64,000 nt of DNA from Nocardioides sp. WS12 (GTDB lineage Bacteria; Actinomycetota; Actinomycetes; Propionibacteriales; Nocardioidaceae): NCBI RefSeq assembly GCF_014108865.1, contig NZ_CP053928.1, positions 3,224,001 through 3,288,000 on the forward strand. Reading direction: 5' to 3'. Numbering within the stretch: position 1 is the first letter of the stretch; each line of letters starts with the position of its first letter. Shown piece after piece: positions 52,732 through 61,576 of this stretch. Under the pieces are notes generated by a model. The model worked only from the letters and a program-made list of their open reading frames with translations, made no database searches and was not told the origin of the DNA. A program made the translations under genes and the position numbers.

Positions 52732-53970
52732 TCAGCGGTAGCTGACCGGCATGTCCTTGACGCCGTTGATCCAGCCGCTCCGCAGCTTCGTGGGCTCGCC
52801 AGTCAGGCTGACCTTCGCGTCGCGGTCGGCAAGGGCATCGAAGATCAGCTTGACTTCGAGCCGGGCCAGATTGGCGCCGATGCAGTAGTGCGCACCGTGG
52901 CCACCGAACGCCTGGTGCGGGTTGGTCTCCCGCAGGATGTTGAACGTGAACGGGTCCTCGAAGACGTCCTCGTCGTAGTTGGCCGACGCATAGAACAGGC
53001 CGACGCGGTCGCCCTCCTTGATCTGCCGACCGCTGATCTCGAGGTCCCGCTTGGCGGTGCGCTGGAAGACCGTGACCGGCGTGGCCCAGCGGATGATCTC
53101 GTCGACAGCGGTGTCAGGGCGCTGGCTCCGGTAGAGCTCCCACTGGTCCGGGTTGTCGATGAACGCCTTCATGCCGAGCGTGATGGCGTTGCGCGTGGTC
53201 TCGTTGCCGGCCACCGCCAGCAGGATCATGAAGAAGCCGAACTCGTCGTCCGTGAGGCCGTTGCCGTCGACGTCCGCCGAGACCAGCTTGGTGACGATGT
53301 CGTCCTGGGGGTTTCGACGACGGTCGTCGGCGAGCGCCATGGAGTACGCGAGGATCTCCATGAACGCGGTCATCTGGTCGCCGCCGAGCTCCGGGTCGTC
53401 GTACGACAGCATCTGGTTGGACCACTCGAAGAGCTTTCCGCGGTCCTCTTGTGGGACGCCGAGGAGCTGGGCAATGGCCTGGAGCGGGAGCTCGGCGGCA
53501 ATGTCCGTGACGAAGTTCCCGGACTCCTTCGCGAGCGCCTCGTCCACGATCTTCTCGGCGCGCTCCTTGAGCCATTCGTGGAGGCTGCTGACGGCGCGCG
53601 GCGTGAAGGCGCGGGAGATGATCTGGCGCAGCTTCGTGTGCTCGGCCGAGTCGTGGTTGATCAGCAGGAAGCGGGTCTGCTCGAGCTCCTCGCGCGTCAT
53701 GTCGGGCGCGAAACGAATGATCACGCCGTTCTCGTACGTCGAGAAGTCGGCCTGGTTCTTCGAGACCGCGGCGACGTCGGCATGCTTGCTGAGCGCCCAG
53801 TAGCCGGTGTCGAGGAACCCGGCCCGCGCACCCGGGTCGGCCTGCTCGATCCAGCTCACCGGAGCCGTCTGACGGAGCGCCAGGAGCTCCTCGTGCGGCA
53901 TCCGCTGACGCAGGATGTCCGGGTCCGTCGGATCGAAGTTCGTCAGCATCGGGGCCTCAACAGCAGTCAT
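52732..53970 (-). CDS. cyp125: CYP125-like cytochrome P450, copy B
   Basis: This is a 412-residue P450, about two thirds identical by eye to copy A: I-helix region GFFMILLAVAGNETTRNAI, and FGGHGAHYCIG with Cys363 as haem ligand. It resembles CYP125A1 most in the N-terminal half (DPTDPDILRQRMPHEELLALR; YENGVIIRFAPDM). ATG at 53970 is chosen over GTG at 53988. It lacks a KstR-like site but has the ACGAAAG palindrome 31 bp upstream. Confidence 0.92.
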   Translation of the reverse strand: MTAVEAPMLTNFDPTDPDILRQRMPHEELLALRQTAPVSWIEQADPGARAGFLDTGYWALSKHADVAAVSKNQADFSTYENGVIIRFAPDMTREELEQTRFLLINHDSAEHTKLRQIISRAFTPRAVSSLHEWLKERAEKIVDEALAKESGNFVTDIAAELPLQAIAQLLGVPQEDRGKLFEWSNQMLSYDDPELGGDQMTAFMEILAYSMALADDRRRNPQDDIVTKLVSADVDGNGLTDDEFGFFMILLAVAGNETTRNAITLGMKAFIDNPDQWELYRSQRPDTAVDEIIRWATPVTVFQRTAKRDLEISGRQIKEGDRVGLFYASANYDEDVFEDPFTFNILRETNPHQAFGGHGAHYCIGANLARLEVKLIFDALADRDAKVSLTGEPTKLRSGWINGVKDMPVSYR

Positions 53971-54000
53971 GACCCCGACGCTACACACTTTCGTGCAGAA

Positions 54001-54015
54001 ACGAAAGCCTTTCGT
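54001..54015. promoter_or_regulatory. ACGAAAG-C-CTTTCGT palindrome upstream of CYP125 copy B
   Basis: This is a perfect 15-bp palindrome (7-bp arms, one central base). A related palindrome is at 51424 near CYP125 copy A, suggesting one regulator for both P450s. Confidence 0.6.
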
Positions 54016-54023
54016 AAACGTGG

Positions 54024-54911
54024 CTAGCTACCCGTTCCGTAGACCGGCTCCGGCACCGGCGCCTCGGCCAGCAGTTGACGCAGGACGGGGCCGACAGAGG
54101 TCGCCTCCCAGCGCTGTCCGTTGTCGCGGGACGGGCCGTGCGACCAGCCGTTCTCGACCGTGACGACGCTGCCGTCGATCTCGATGACGCGACCGGTGAC
54201 GTCGCCGGCCTCCTCGGACGCGAGCCAGGCCACGACCGGCGAGTTGTCCTCGGGAAGCGCCATGGCTGACGTGTCGAAAGCACCCTCAGTCATCCGCGTC
54301 TTGGCGACCGGTGCGATGGCGTTGACCGTGACGCCGTACCGGCTCATCTCGACAGCTGCCACCAGCGTCATGCCGGCAATGCCGGCCTTGGCTGCGGAGT
54401 ACGTCGTCTGGCCGAGCGAGCCCTGGAGGCCCGCACCCGACGAGGTGTTGATGACCCGGGCCGCACGCTGGCGGCCCTCCTTGGCCTCGGCCCGCCAGTA
54501 CGCACCGGCGTGGCGCAACGGCGCGAAGTGCCCCTTGAGGTGCACCCGGACCACCGAGTCCCACTCCTCCTCGGAGGTGTTGATCAGCATCCGGTCGCGC
54601 AGGAAGCCGGCATTGTTGACCAGGATGTCGAGTCCACCGAAGGTGTCGATCGCCTGGCGCACCATCGCCTCGGCGGCCGCGAAGTCGGCGACGTCGGCGC
54701 CGTTGACCACAGCCTCGCCGCCCATGGCCTCGATCTCGGCGACGACCTCATGGGCCGGCGACTCCTGCGTACCCTCGCCCGCAGCCGAGACGCCGTAGTC
54801 GTTGACGACGACCTTCGCGCCGTGACGCGCCAACTCCAGCGCGTGAGCGCGACCGATCCCGCGTCCCGCACCCGTCACGATTGCGACGCGACCTTCCAGC
54901 AACCTGCTCAC
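54024..54911 (-). CDS. Short-chain dehydrogenase, Rv3548c-like
   Basis: This is a 295-residue SDR close to remembered M. tuberculosis Rv3548c: IVTGAGRGIGRAHALELA (cofactor), NNAGFLRDRMLINTSEEEWD, VHLKGHFAPLRHA and TTYSAAKAGIAGMTLVAA (catalytic Tyr and Lys). The role in C/D-ring degradation is assigned by regulon membership in mycobacteria (KstR2), while the exact step is uncertain. ATG at 54911 overlaps the upstream stop (ATGA). Confidence 0.9.
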   Translation of the reverse strand: MSRLLEGRVAIVTGAGRGIGRAHALELARHGAKVVVNDYGVSAAGEGTQESPAHEVVAEIEAMGGEAVVNGADVADFAAAEAMVRQAIDTFGGLDILVNNAGFLRDRMLINTSEEEWDSVVRVHLKGHFAPLRHAGAYWRAEAKEGRQRAARVINTSSGAGLQGSLGQTTYSAAKAGIAGMTLVAAVEMSRYGVTVNAIAPVAKTRMTEGAFDTSAMALPEDNSPVVAWLASEEAGDVTGRVIEIDGSVVTVENGWSHGPSRDNGQRWEATSVGPVLRQLLAEAPVPEPVYGTGS

Positions 54912-55678
54912 TTGTTGTTCTCCTTGTTCTGGGCGATGTGAAGGAAGACCGGCTGCTCTCCCCCGCCATGGCAGGCGAGCTGGGCACCGGAGACGTACGA
55001 CGACAGGTCGCTGGCCAGGAAGGCTGCCACCCGTCCGATCTCCGCGACATCGGCCATCCGACCGAGCGGGATCGTGCGTTCAATGAGGACAACGGTCTCG
55101 TCGCCGCCGTAGTGGTCGGCGGTGTCGGGCGTACGGACCAGCCCGACGTCGATCGCGTTGACCCGGACCTTGGGACCCCACTCCTGGGCCAGCGAGGTCG
55201 TGAGCGAGTCGAGCCCGGCCTTCGCAGCGCCGTACGCCGCCGTCCCCGGGGACGGACGGAGTCCGGACACGGACGAGATGTTGATGATCGAGCCACCGGT
55301 GGGCTGGTCCTGCATCACGCGGTTGGCCGCCTGGCTGACCAGGAGCGCGGACATCAGGTTGAGGCCGATGATCTTGTCGTGGAAGCGCGGCGACGCCTCC
55401 GCCGCGAGCGCGTACGGCGCCCCGCCGGCGTTGTTCACGACGACATCGAGGCGCCCGAACTCCTCGGCAATGCCTGCCACGAGCGCATCGACGGACTCGG
55501 GATCGCGCACGTCGCAGATCCGGTGCGTGGCTCCGACCGGCGGCGTCGCTTCGGACCGGCCGCAGGTGACGACCGTGGCGCCAGCTTCGAGCAGCACCTC
55601 GGTGATGCCGCGGCCGATGCCCTTCGCGCCGCCGGTGACGAGGGCGACCCGCCCGGCGAGATCGAGTTGGAGTGACAT
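54908..55678 (-). CDS. Short-chain dehydrogenase, Rv3549c-like
   Basis: This is a 256-residue SDR: ALVTGGAKGIGRG cofactor motif, NNAGGAPYALAAEASPRFHDKI and AAYGAAKAGLDSLTTSLAQEWG with catalytic Tyr and Lys. It corresponds to Rv3549c, which lies beside Rv3548c and divergent from echA20 in M. tuberculosis exactly as here. The start lies 4 bp from the 32-bp palindrome. Confidence 0.9.
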   Translation of the reverse strand: MSLQLDLAGRVALVTGGAKGIGRGITEVLLEAGATVVTCGRSEATPPVGATHRICDVRDPESVDALVAGIAEEFGRLDVVVNNAGGAPYALAAEASPRFHDKIIGLNLMSALLVSQAANRVMQDQPTGGSIINISSVSGLRPSPGTAAYGAAKAGLDSLTTSLAQEWGPKVRVNAIDVGLVRTPDTADHYGGDETVVLIERTIPLGRMADVAEIGRVAAFLASDLSSYVSGAQLACHGGGEQPVFLHIAQNKENNK

Positions 55679-55682
55679 GCTG

Positions 55683-55714
55683 GCACCCTACCAAGCAAAT
55701 GCTTGGTAGGGTGC
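55683..55714. promoter_or_regulatory. Perfect 32-bp palindromic operator, KstR2-like
   Basis: GCACCCTACCAAGCA and its exact reverse complement flank two A bases, between the divergent SDR and echA20 genes. The core ACCAAG...CTTGGT has the half-sites of the KstR2 motif AnCAAGnnCTTGnT but with a 6-base instead of a 2-base spacer, so the assignment is probable, not certain. Confidence 0.75.
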
Positions 55715-55719
55715 TTCCC

Positions 55720-56475
55720 ATGACGGTTTCCAGTGAACTGCGCGACGACGGCATCCGCGTCGTCACCATGAACGCGCCCCCGGTCAACGCCCTCACCGTG
55801 CAGGGCTGGTTCGACGTGGCGGCGGCTCTCGACGAGGCGAGCGCGGACCTGGCGACCAAGGTCGTGGTCCTGCGCGCCGAGGGCAAGGGCTTCAACGCCG
55901 GCGTCGACATCAAGGAGATGCAGAACACCACCGGGTTCGACGCACTGATCGGCGCCAACAAGGGCTGCTTCGCTGCGTTCAAGGCTGTCTACGAGTGCGC
56001 GGTCCCCGTCATCGCGGTCGTCAACGGTTTCTGCGTGGGTGGCGGGGTCGGCCTGGTCGGCAACGCCGACATCGTGGTGGCCAGCGATGACGCCTACTTC
56101 GGTGTCCCGGAGGTCAAGCAGGGTGCGCTGGGCGCGGCCACCCACATGGCGCGGCTGGTCCCGCAGCAGATGATGCGCGCGCTGTACTTCACCGCGGCGA
56201 CCATCCCCGCCACCGAGCTGCACCGCTTTGGCTCGGTCTACCGGCTGGCTCCCCGCGACGAGCTCGATGCCGTCGCACTCGAGGTCGCCGCGTCGATCGC
56301 CGACAAGGACACCCGGGTCATCCGGGCCGCGAAGGAAGCGTTGAACGGGATCGAGCCCGTCGACGTGAACAAGAGCTACCGGTTCGAGCAGGGGTTCACC
56401 TTCGAGCTCAACCTCGCCGGTGTCAGTGACGAGCTTCGCGACGAGTTCGCGGGAACGGAAAAGGCCAAGAAGTGA
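55720..56475 (+). CDS. echA20: Enoyl-CoA hydratase/hydrolase EchA20-like
   Basis: EchA20 opens the D ring of the last bicyclic steroid intermediate (HIEC-CoA). The 251-residue crotonase-fold protein has GFNAGVDIKEM and NGFCVGGGVGLVGNADI for the oxyanion hole and YFGVPEVKQGALGAATHMARLVP. Its size (251) and its place next to ipdAB match M. tuberculosis EchA20. ATG at 55720 lies 5 bp after the palindrome. Confidence 0.93.
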   Translation: MTVSSELRDDGIRVVTMNAPPVNALTVQGWFDVAAALDEASADLATKVVVLRAEGKGFNAGVDIKEMQNTTGFDALIGANKGCFAAFKAVYECAVPVIAVVNGFCVGGGVGLVGNADIVVASDDAYFGVPEVKQGALGAATHMARLVPQQMMRALYFTAATIPATELHRFGSVYRLAPRDELDAVALEVAASIADKDTRVIRAAKEALNGIEPVDVNKSYRFEQGFTFELNLAGVSDELRDEFAGTEKAKK

Positions 56476-57371
56476 CCAAGCCTCGCGACAAGCAGATGAC
56501 GATCGACGAGGTCGTCGCCCAGCTCTCCGACGGAATGACGATCGGCATCGGCGGTTGGGGTCCGCGGCGCAAGCCGATGGCCCTGGTCCGCGCGATCCTG
56601 CGCTCCGACCTCAAGGACCTGACCATCGTCAGCTGGGGCGGCGCCGACGTCGGCCTGCTCGCCCGGGCCGGCAAGATCCGCAAGCTCGTGTACGCGTTCG
56701 TCTCGCTGGACTCGATCCCGCTGGAGCCCAACTTCCAGCGCGCGCGCCAGAACGGCACGATCCCCGAGATCGTCGAGCTCGACGAAGGCATGTTCCAGAC
56801 CGGCCTGTACGCCGCAGCCCAGCGCCTCCCGTTCCTGCCGATGCGCGCCGGCCTCGGCTCCGACGTGCTGGTCAACAACGCGTGGATCAAGACCGTCGCG
56901 TCGCCGTACGCCGACGAGAACGGCGACTTCGAGGAGCTCACCGCCGTCCCGGCGCTCAAGCTCGACGTCGCCCTGGTGCACCTGAACCGCGCGGACGTCC
57001 ACGGCAACGCGACCTACCTCGGGCCCGACCCGTACTTCGACGACCTGTTCGTGCAGGCCGCCGACAAGGCGTTCGTATCGGTCGAGCAGATCGTCGACAC
57101 GGCCGGCCTCACGGTCGACACCCCGGTCCAGCGCCTCCTGATCAGCCGGATGATGGTCGACGGTGTCGTCGAGACGCCCAACGGCGCTCACTTCACGGTC
57201 TGCACCCCGGACTACGAGCGCGACGAGAAGTTCCAGAAGGCGTACGCCGCCGCGGCGGGCGGGTCCGATGAGGACTGGGCCGCGTTCGAGGAGCGATTCC
57301 TGTCCGGCGACGAAGACGCCTACCAGGCAGCGGTTGCTGCCTTCCACGCCGAGCTCGAAGGAGCAAAGTGA
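56472..57371 (+). CDS. ipdA: CoA-transferase-like hydrolase subunit IpdA
   Basis: IpdAB hydrolyses the C ring of COCHEA-CoA. The 299-residue alpha subunit belongs to the class I CoA-transferase fold: GMTIGIGGWGPRRKPMALVRAIL, TIVSWGGADVGLLARAGKI and HLNRADVHGNATYLGPDPYFDDLF. The length is close to Rv3551 (292). GTG at 56472 overlaps the echA20 stop (GTGA). Confidence 0.95.
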   Translation: MTKPRDKQMTIDEVVAQLSDGMTIGIGGWGPRRKPMALVRAILRSDLKDLTIVSWGGADVGLLARAGKIRKLVYAFVSLDSIPLEPNFQRARQNGTIPEIVELDEGMFQTGLYAAAQRLPFLPMRAGLGSDVLVNNAWIKTVASPYADENGDFEELTAVPALKLDVALVHLNRADVHGNATYLGPDPYFDDLFVQAADKAFVSVEQIVDTAGLTVDTPVQRLLISRMMVDGVVETPNGAHFTVCTPDYERDEKFQKAYAAAAGGSDEDWAAFEERFLSGDEDAYQAAVAAFHAELEGAK

Positions 57372-58153
57372 TGACCGAGTTCTCTCGCGCAGATGTGTGC
57401 GCTGCCGCCATCGCCGACGCATTCAAGGACGACGGCGAGATCTTCGCCTCCCCCATGGGCATGTTGCCGATGCTGGGTGTCCGGCTCGCCCGGCTCACGT
57501 CCAATCCCGATCTGGTGATCTCCGACGGCGAGTCACTCTTCCTCGGCGGGACTCCCCCGCTGTTCGCGAAGGCCGATGTCGTCGAGGGCTGGATCCCGTT
57601 CCGCCGCGTCTTCGACGTCGTCGCCTACGGCAAGCGCCACGTGATGATGGGCGCGACCCAGGTCGACCGCCAGGGCAACCAGAACATTTCTGCGATCGGT
57701 GACTTCGCCCAGCCGAAGCGCCAACTGCTCGGCTCCCGCGGTGCGCCCGGCAACACGGTGAACAACCGGACGTCGTACTGGGTCCCGAAGCACAACACCC
57801 GGGTCTTCGTGGAGAACGTCGACATCGTCTCCGGCGTCGGGCCCTCTCGTGCGAAGGCCGCCGGTCCGGGTGCCTCGAAGTACAACGACATCCACCGGAT
57901 CGTCACCAACCTGGGCGTGTTCGACGTCAAGGGTGCCGACGACACCGTCCGACTGCTCTCCGTCCACCCGGGTGTGAACGTCGAGGAGATCGTCGAGGCG
58001 ACCGGTTTCGTGCTGGACATCCCGGCCGACGTACCGACGACGCGCGAGCCGTCCCTCGAGGAACTGATCATCATCCGCGAGGTGCTCGACCCCAAGGGTC
58101 TGCGCTTCCGCGAGGTGCCGGAGCCGGTCACAACGGATGGAGCCGCGACGTGA
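57371..58153 (+). CDS. ipdB: CoA-transferase-like hydrolase subunit IpdB
   Basis: This is the beta subunit of IpdAB, 260 residues: SPMGMLPMLGVRLARLTSNPDLVISDGESL, RRVFDVVAYGKRHVMMGATQVDRQGNQN and GAPGNTVNNRTSYWVPKHN are family blocks. ATG at 57371 has AAGGAG at 7 bases; the in-frame GTG at 57368 overlaps the ipdA stop and is the other candidate. Coupled to ipdA and ipdC. Confidence 0.95.
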   Translation: MTEFSRADVCAAAIADAFKDDGEIFASPMGMLPMLGVRLARLTSNPDLVISDGESLFLGGTPPLFAKADVVEGWIPFRRVFDVVAYGKRHVMMGATQVDRQGNQNISAIGDFAQPKRQLLGSRGAPGNTVNNRTSYWVPKHNTRVFVENVDIVSGVGPSRAKAAGPGASKYNDIHRIVTNLGVFDVKGADDTVRLLSVHPGVNVEEIVEATGFVLDIPADVPTTREPSLEELIIIREVLDPKGLRFREVPEPVTTDGAAT

Positions 58154-59217
58154 TCGCGCAACAGATCCGGACGCCGTTCACCGACCTGGTCGGCGTACCG
58201 CACCCGATCGTGCAGACCGGCATGGGTTGGGTGTCCGGCCCGCGTCTTGTCTCCGGCACCGCCGAGGCCGGCGGTCTCGGCATTCTCGCTTCGGCAACGA
58301 TGACCTTCGAGGAGCTCGAGAAGGCGATCGTCGAGACCAAGAACCGCACGGACAAGCCTTTCGGCGTGAACCTCCGCGCCGACGCCGGCGATGCGCCTGC
58401 GCGCTGCCAGCTCCTCATCGAGTACGGCGTCAAGGTCGCCTCGTTCGCCCTTGCGCCGAAGCCCGAGCTGATCGCAAAGCTGAAGGAACACGACATCGTC
58501 GTGATGCCGTCGATCGGCGCGGCGAAGCACGCCAAGAAGGTCGCCGCGTGGGGTGCGGACGCCGTCATGGTGCAGGGCGGCGAGGGTGGGGGCCACACCG
58601 GAGCCATCCCGACGACGCTCCTGTTGCCGACGGTGCTGGACGCGGTCGACATCCCCGTCATCGCGGCCGGTGGCTTCTTCGACGGCCGCGGCCTCGCCGC
58701 CGCGTTGTCGTACGGCGCCGCCGGCGTCGGCATGGGCACCCGCTTCCTGCTCACCCAGGACAGCGCGGTGCCGGATGCGGTCAAGCACCTCTACCTGGAG
58801 AAGGGCCTGACCGACACCGTCGTCACCGCCAAGGTCGACGGCATGCCGCACCGGATGCTGCGCACCGAGTTGGTCGAGTCGCTCGAGGAGACCTCGGCCG
58901 TACGCCGCCTCGGCCCGACCGCGCGTCGCACCCTGGAGTTCAAGAAGTCGTCAGGCATGTCCTGGACCGAGCTGCTCAAGGACGGCCGGGCCATGAAGAA
59001 GGCCCAGGGCCGCACCCTTGGCCAGATGGCCCTCGCCGCCAACACCCCCACCATGCTGCGCGCCGGCCTCGTCGAGGGCGACACGTCCGCGGGCGTGCTG
59101 GCCAGCGGCCAGGTCGTCGGCGTCATCGACGACCTGCCCACGTGTCAGGAACTGATCGAGCGGATCGTCGTGCAGGCGGCGGCAGAACTGCGGCGGGGGT
59201 CGTCGTACCTGGTCTGA
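58150..59217 (+). CDS. ipdC: IpdC-like flavin reductase (NMO family)
   Basis: This 355-residue enzyme has exactly the length of Rv3553 (IpdC), an FMN protein needed for C-ring degradation with IpdF. It has TGMGWVSGPRLVSGTAEAGGLG, FGVNLRADAGDAPARCQ, VMVQGGEGGGHTGA and IAAGGFFDGRGLAAALSYGAAGVGMGTRF. GTG at 58150 overlaps the ipdB stop (GTGA). It is a distant paralogue of the gene at 21828. Confidence 0.93.
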   Translation: MIAQQIRTPFTDLVGVPHPIVQTGMGWVSGPRLVSGTAEAGGLGILASATMTFEELEKAIVETKNRTDKPFGVNLRADAGDAPARCQLLIEYGVKVASFALAPKPELIAKLKEHDIVVMPSIGAAKHAKKVAAWGADAVMVQGGEGGGHTGAIPTTLLLPTVLDAVDIPVIAAGGFFDGRGLAAALSYGAAGVGMGTRFLLTQDSAVPDAVKHLYLEKGLTDTVVTAKVDGMPHRMLRTELVESLEETSAVRRLGPTARRTLEFKKSSGMSWTELLKDGRAMKKAQGRTLGQMALAANTPTMLRAGLVEGDTSAGVLASGQVVGVIDDLPTCQELIERIVVQAAAELRRGSSYLV

Positions 59218-59238
59218 GATTCGCAGGCGCCGACGGGT

Positions 59239-59544
59239 CTACCTGTTCGTCGGAACGCGAGCCCGGTCAGCGCGGATCCCGATGTGCCGGGCAATGAAGG
59301 CGATCCCCATTCCTAGCTGTGCCACACCAAGCCACGTCGCGTCGCTGACTGCGATGTTGAGGCCCGCGAGCGCGACGAACACCAGGCCCAGCACAAGCCA
59401 GATGAGTTGTGTGCTCCCTGCTCTTGGCAACCGCGCGTCTTCTGGACCACGAGGCGTGTGCAGCCGTGAGCGCCAGAACAGAATGATTCCGAAAATGGCG
59501 AGCCACACCAAGAGAGCGATGAGTACCTCGAGAGCGAGCGCCAC
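59239..59544 (-). CDS. Small membrane protein
   Basis: This is a 101-residue protein with two or three predicted membrane helices: residues 3-24 (LALEVLIALLVWLAIFGIILFW), about 46-64 (LIWLVLGLVFVALAGLNIA) and a weaker one at 71-88. There is no known family motif. ATG at 59544. It is convergent to ipdC and opens the small-orphan region. Confidence 0.68.
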   Translation of the reverse strand: MALALEVLIALLVWLAIFGIILFWRSRLHTPRGPEDARLPRAGSTQLIWLVLGLVFVALAGLNIAVSDATWLGVAQLGMGIAFIARHIGIRADRARVPTNR

Positions 59545-59617
59545 ACCTGAAGTCTAGGAGCGAAGCGGATCCCTTGGTTGCTTGTTGGTCGCGCCATACG
59601 TCCGTTGCGCTCGCAGG

Positions 59618-59633
59618 GCGGCATGTGCGTGCG
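59618..59633 (+). repeat. Recurring cassette-like motif, copy A
   Basis: GCGGCATGTGCGTGCG, in the intergenic space before the gene at 59664. Three related copies follow at 60046, 60627 and 61577, all in the same orientation. Confidence 0.55.
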
Positions 59634-59663
59634 GGTGCGGCCTCATGCGACATGATCGGTTCC

Positions 59664-60038
59664 ATGCTGATCACCGTGCGCGAGTCGACGGAAGCTACGC
59701 ATCGAACAGTGACCTGCGAGACGTCAGTCGGACTGTTGATCGGACGTTGGCGAGGCGTGAAACCACCTCTCATTGGGGAGGCGCAACACGTGGAACTCGA
59801 TGCACACGGCGACCTTGTATGGGAGGCAGGGGCTTCCATCACCAGTCCAGACGGTGTCAGTGAGGACGGTCAGTTGCTTGTTGGCATCGTCGAGGACATC
59901 GAGGGCGAGTCGGTGGTCTTAAGGGTTGGAGAAGGGCTGTTGTTGCTTGAGGTCCAAGGAGTTCCGCCACTCGGGGTCTTGGGTTCCGAAGTTGCCGTGA
60001 GACCTTCCTGCTTCGAGATCTGGCCAATCGACCTGTGA
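59664..60038 (+). CDS. Hypothetical protein, orphan
   Basis: This is a 124-residue soluble protein, beta-rich by composition (VELDAHGDLVWEAGASITS, ESVVLRVGEGLLLLEVQGV). No motif, signal or cysteine pattern. ATG at 59664 is taken; longer upstream starts lie in the repeat motif. Flanked on both sides by copies of the recurring motif, like a small gene cassette. Confidence 0.6.
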   Translation: MLITVRESTEATHRTVTCETSVGLLIGRWRGVKPPLIGEAQHVELDAHGDLVWEAGASITSPDGVSEDGQLLVGIVEDIEGESVVLRVGEGLLLLEVQGVPPLGVLGSEVAVRPSCFEIWPIDL

Positions 60039-60045
60039 TCTGACA

Positions 60046-60062
60046 GCGGCATGTGAGTGCGT
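60046..60062 (+). repeat. Recurring cassette-like motif, copy B
   Basis: GCGGCATGTGAGTGCGT, 8 bp after the preceding stop codon and preceded by CTGACA. Confidence 0.6.
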
Positions 60063-60081
60063 CGAGGTTGTGGCGACAGCC

Positions 60082-60601
60082 CTAGTGCGTTCGCGAGGTA
60101 CGAGAGCCGTCAGGCTTGACCTCTACCCAATCGATCAGGTGTTGCTGGGGAGGCTCAAGGCCGTCGCCGAGCACCTTCTCCGGCGCGATGCGAAAGTTCT
60201 CTACAGAAGTCAACGACGTCCATGGTTCGCGCGCGCTCCAGGAGATTGACTGCGTGAGAATCGGCCGGGCCCAGATGAGAGTGTGCGAACACCTGTACTG
60301 GCCGGCCATCAAGACGGTCGTAAACGATCACGTTGCACCAGCGCTTCGGGTTGTACACGATGAGGGTCAACCCGAGACTGGCGAGGCCAACGAAGAACTG
60401 GCGTAGAGCTACTGCGAATTTGCGCCACGGAGAGACGTACTCGTATTCGGCGCGGATGCCGAACCACCGCGATGCGGTCACGCCCGTCGATGGAGCGTTC
60501 ACGACACCACCGTCCTCGTCGCAGCGAGCAATGCTGCTCACTTCACCGTCGGCCACCCGACCATCATAGGTTGTCTGAATGCGCTCCAACCGTGTTCGCA
60601 T
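60082..60601 (-). pseudogene. Probable frameshifted hypothetical gene
   Basis: Two overlapping frames give one plausible protein. From ATG at 60601 the frame reads MRTRLERIQTTYDGRVADGE and on to ARTMDVVDFCREL (near 60205), then turns low-complexity and stops at 60155. In the next frame ENFRIAPEKVLGDG continues with LEPPQQHLIDWVEVKPDG to a stop at 60082, with better codon use. A single indel around 60195-60210 would join them. There is one hydrophobic stretch (FFVGLASLGLTLIVYN). A sequencing error would look the same. No known family. Confidence 0.5.
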
Positions 60602-60626
60602 CACGGGTGGTCCGCACCGTCCCGAC

Positions 60627-60643
60627 AGCGGAATGTACGGGCC
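60627..60643 (+). repeat. Recurring cassette-like motif, copy D (diverged)
   Basis: AGCGGAATGTACGGGCC preceded by CCCGAC, a diverged form of the motif also seen at 60046 (GACAGCGGCATGT). Confidence 0.4.
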
Positions 60644-60675
60644 GTTCGCCTCGCTGCGGCAACGTCCGACACTTC

Positions 60676-61110
60676 CTAAACTGCAGACCCGCCTTGGTCC
60701 GCCAGTGCCAGCCACTCGGGGTAGTCGTGGCGGTCTCCCTCGTCACTGAGGCACAACATGACGTGCCCGTCGGCGGCATGAGCGCTCCAGCGCGAGGGTT
60801 CGCGCAGGAGAGCGCTCGCGTCCACTGCCGCCAGGACCAGGTAGGAGTCCTTTCGAGTCGCACCTGCGCGCCACGTGGCATCGGATAGCAGGAGAGGAGG
60901 GTCTGCATCCGCGATCAGGTCGATCCAGCCCGCTCGGTGCCAAGGTGTCAGGGCGGCCTGGCACTCGCGTGGCAGCCAAGGGCCGTGCACGACGTCGCGC
61001 CCGTCACCGTGAAGGTCGGTGACTTGATGGGTCACCTCGTGCAGGAAGGCTTGCTCCCGCACGAGGCAGTACATCTCCGACACCAGATCGGACCAACGTT
61101 GGGAGTCCAC
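60676..61110 (-). CDS. Hypothetical protein, orphan
   Basis: This is a soluble protein of about 144 residues ending YPEWLALADQGGSAV. Trp/His-rich segments (WIDLIADADPPLLLSD, PSRWSAHAADGHVMLCLSDE) suggest a folded globular protein, but no family is recognised. The start is uncertain: GTG at 61110 (VDSQRWSDLVSEMYCLV) is used; the frame remains open to 61290. Confidence 0.5.
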   Translation of the reverse strand: MDSQRWSDLVSEMYCLVREQAFLHEVTHQVTDLHGDGRDVVHGPWLPRECQAALTPWHRAGWIDLIADADPPLLLSDATWRAGATRKDSYLVLAAVDASALLREPSRWSAHAADGHVMLCLSDEGDRHDYPEWLALADQGGSAV

Positions 61111-61247
61111 AACTTGCAGTCTGCCGCTTCGGCCGAATGCGCGCTCCTCGGCACGGCCGCGCGCTCGGCGGCAGAGTCGGGCGCTTCTGAAGAAGCCCGC
61201 GTGGGAACCTAGAGCTCTAGCCCGGACGACGAAGACAGGCCAAGAGG

Positions 61248-61547
61248 ATGAGCGAGGATCAACGCGCAGCGGACGTGTACGCGGCGTCAATCTTCAAGCT
61301 CGGAGGCCCGCCCTGGTGGAGTTGGCTCGACGCGTTCCTGTTCTTTCTGCCCGACTTGCTTGAGGAAGCGATGACTGACCGGTTCACCGTTGTCGTCACG
61401 AGACGCGGCAGTGGCGGAACAGTCGGAGTTGCGTCCGCGGCGAGACGGCGGACGATAGCGGCCAAGCTGGCTCAGGTGCGGACCGATCTGGATCACATGA
61501 GTCCCGCTGGGTTCAGCACCAAGTACGACCTGGCCGAGATCGACTAG
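61248..61547 (+). CDS. Hypothetical protein, orphan
   Basis: This is a 99-residue protein with one hydrophobic, Trp-rich stretch (PPWWSWLDAFLFFLPDLL) and a basic, Thr-rich C-terminal half. ATG at 61248 follows AAGAGG closely. No family recognised. Its stop is followed by copy C of the recurring motif. Confidence 0.5.
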   Translation: MSEDQRAADVYAASIFKLGGPPWWSWLDAFLFFLPDLLEEAMTDRFTVVVTRRGSGGTVGVASAARRRTIAAKLAQVRTDLDHMSPAGFSTKYDLAEID

Positions 61548-61576
61548 CGCAGGCAGCGCAGATCCCCGCCCCACCA

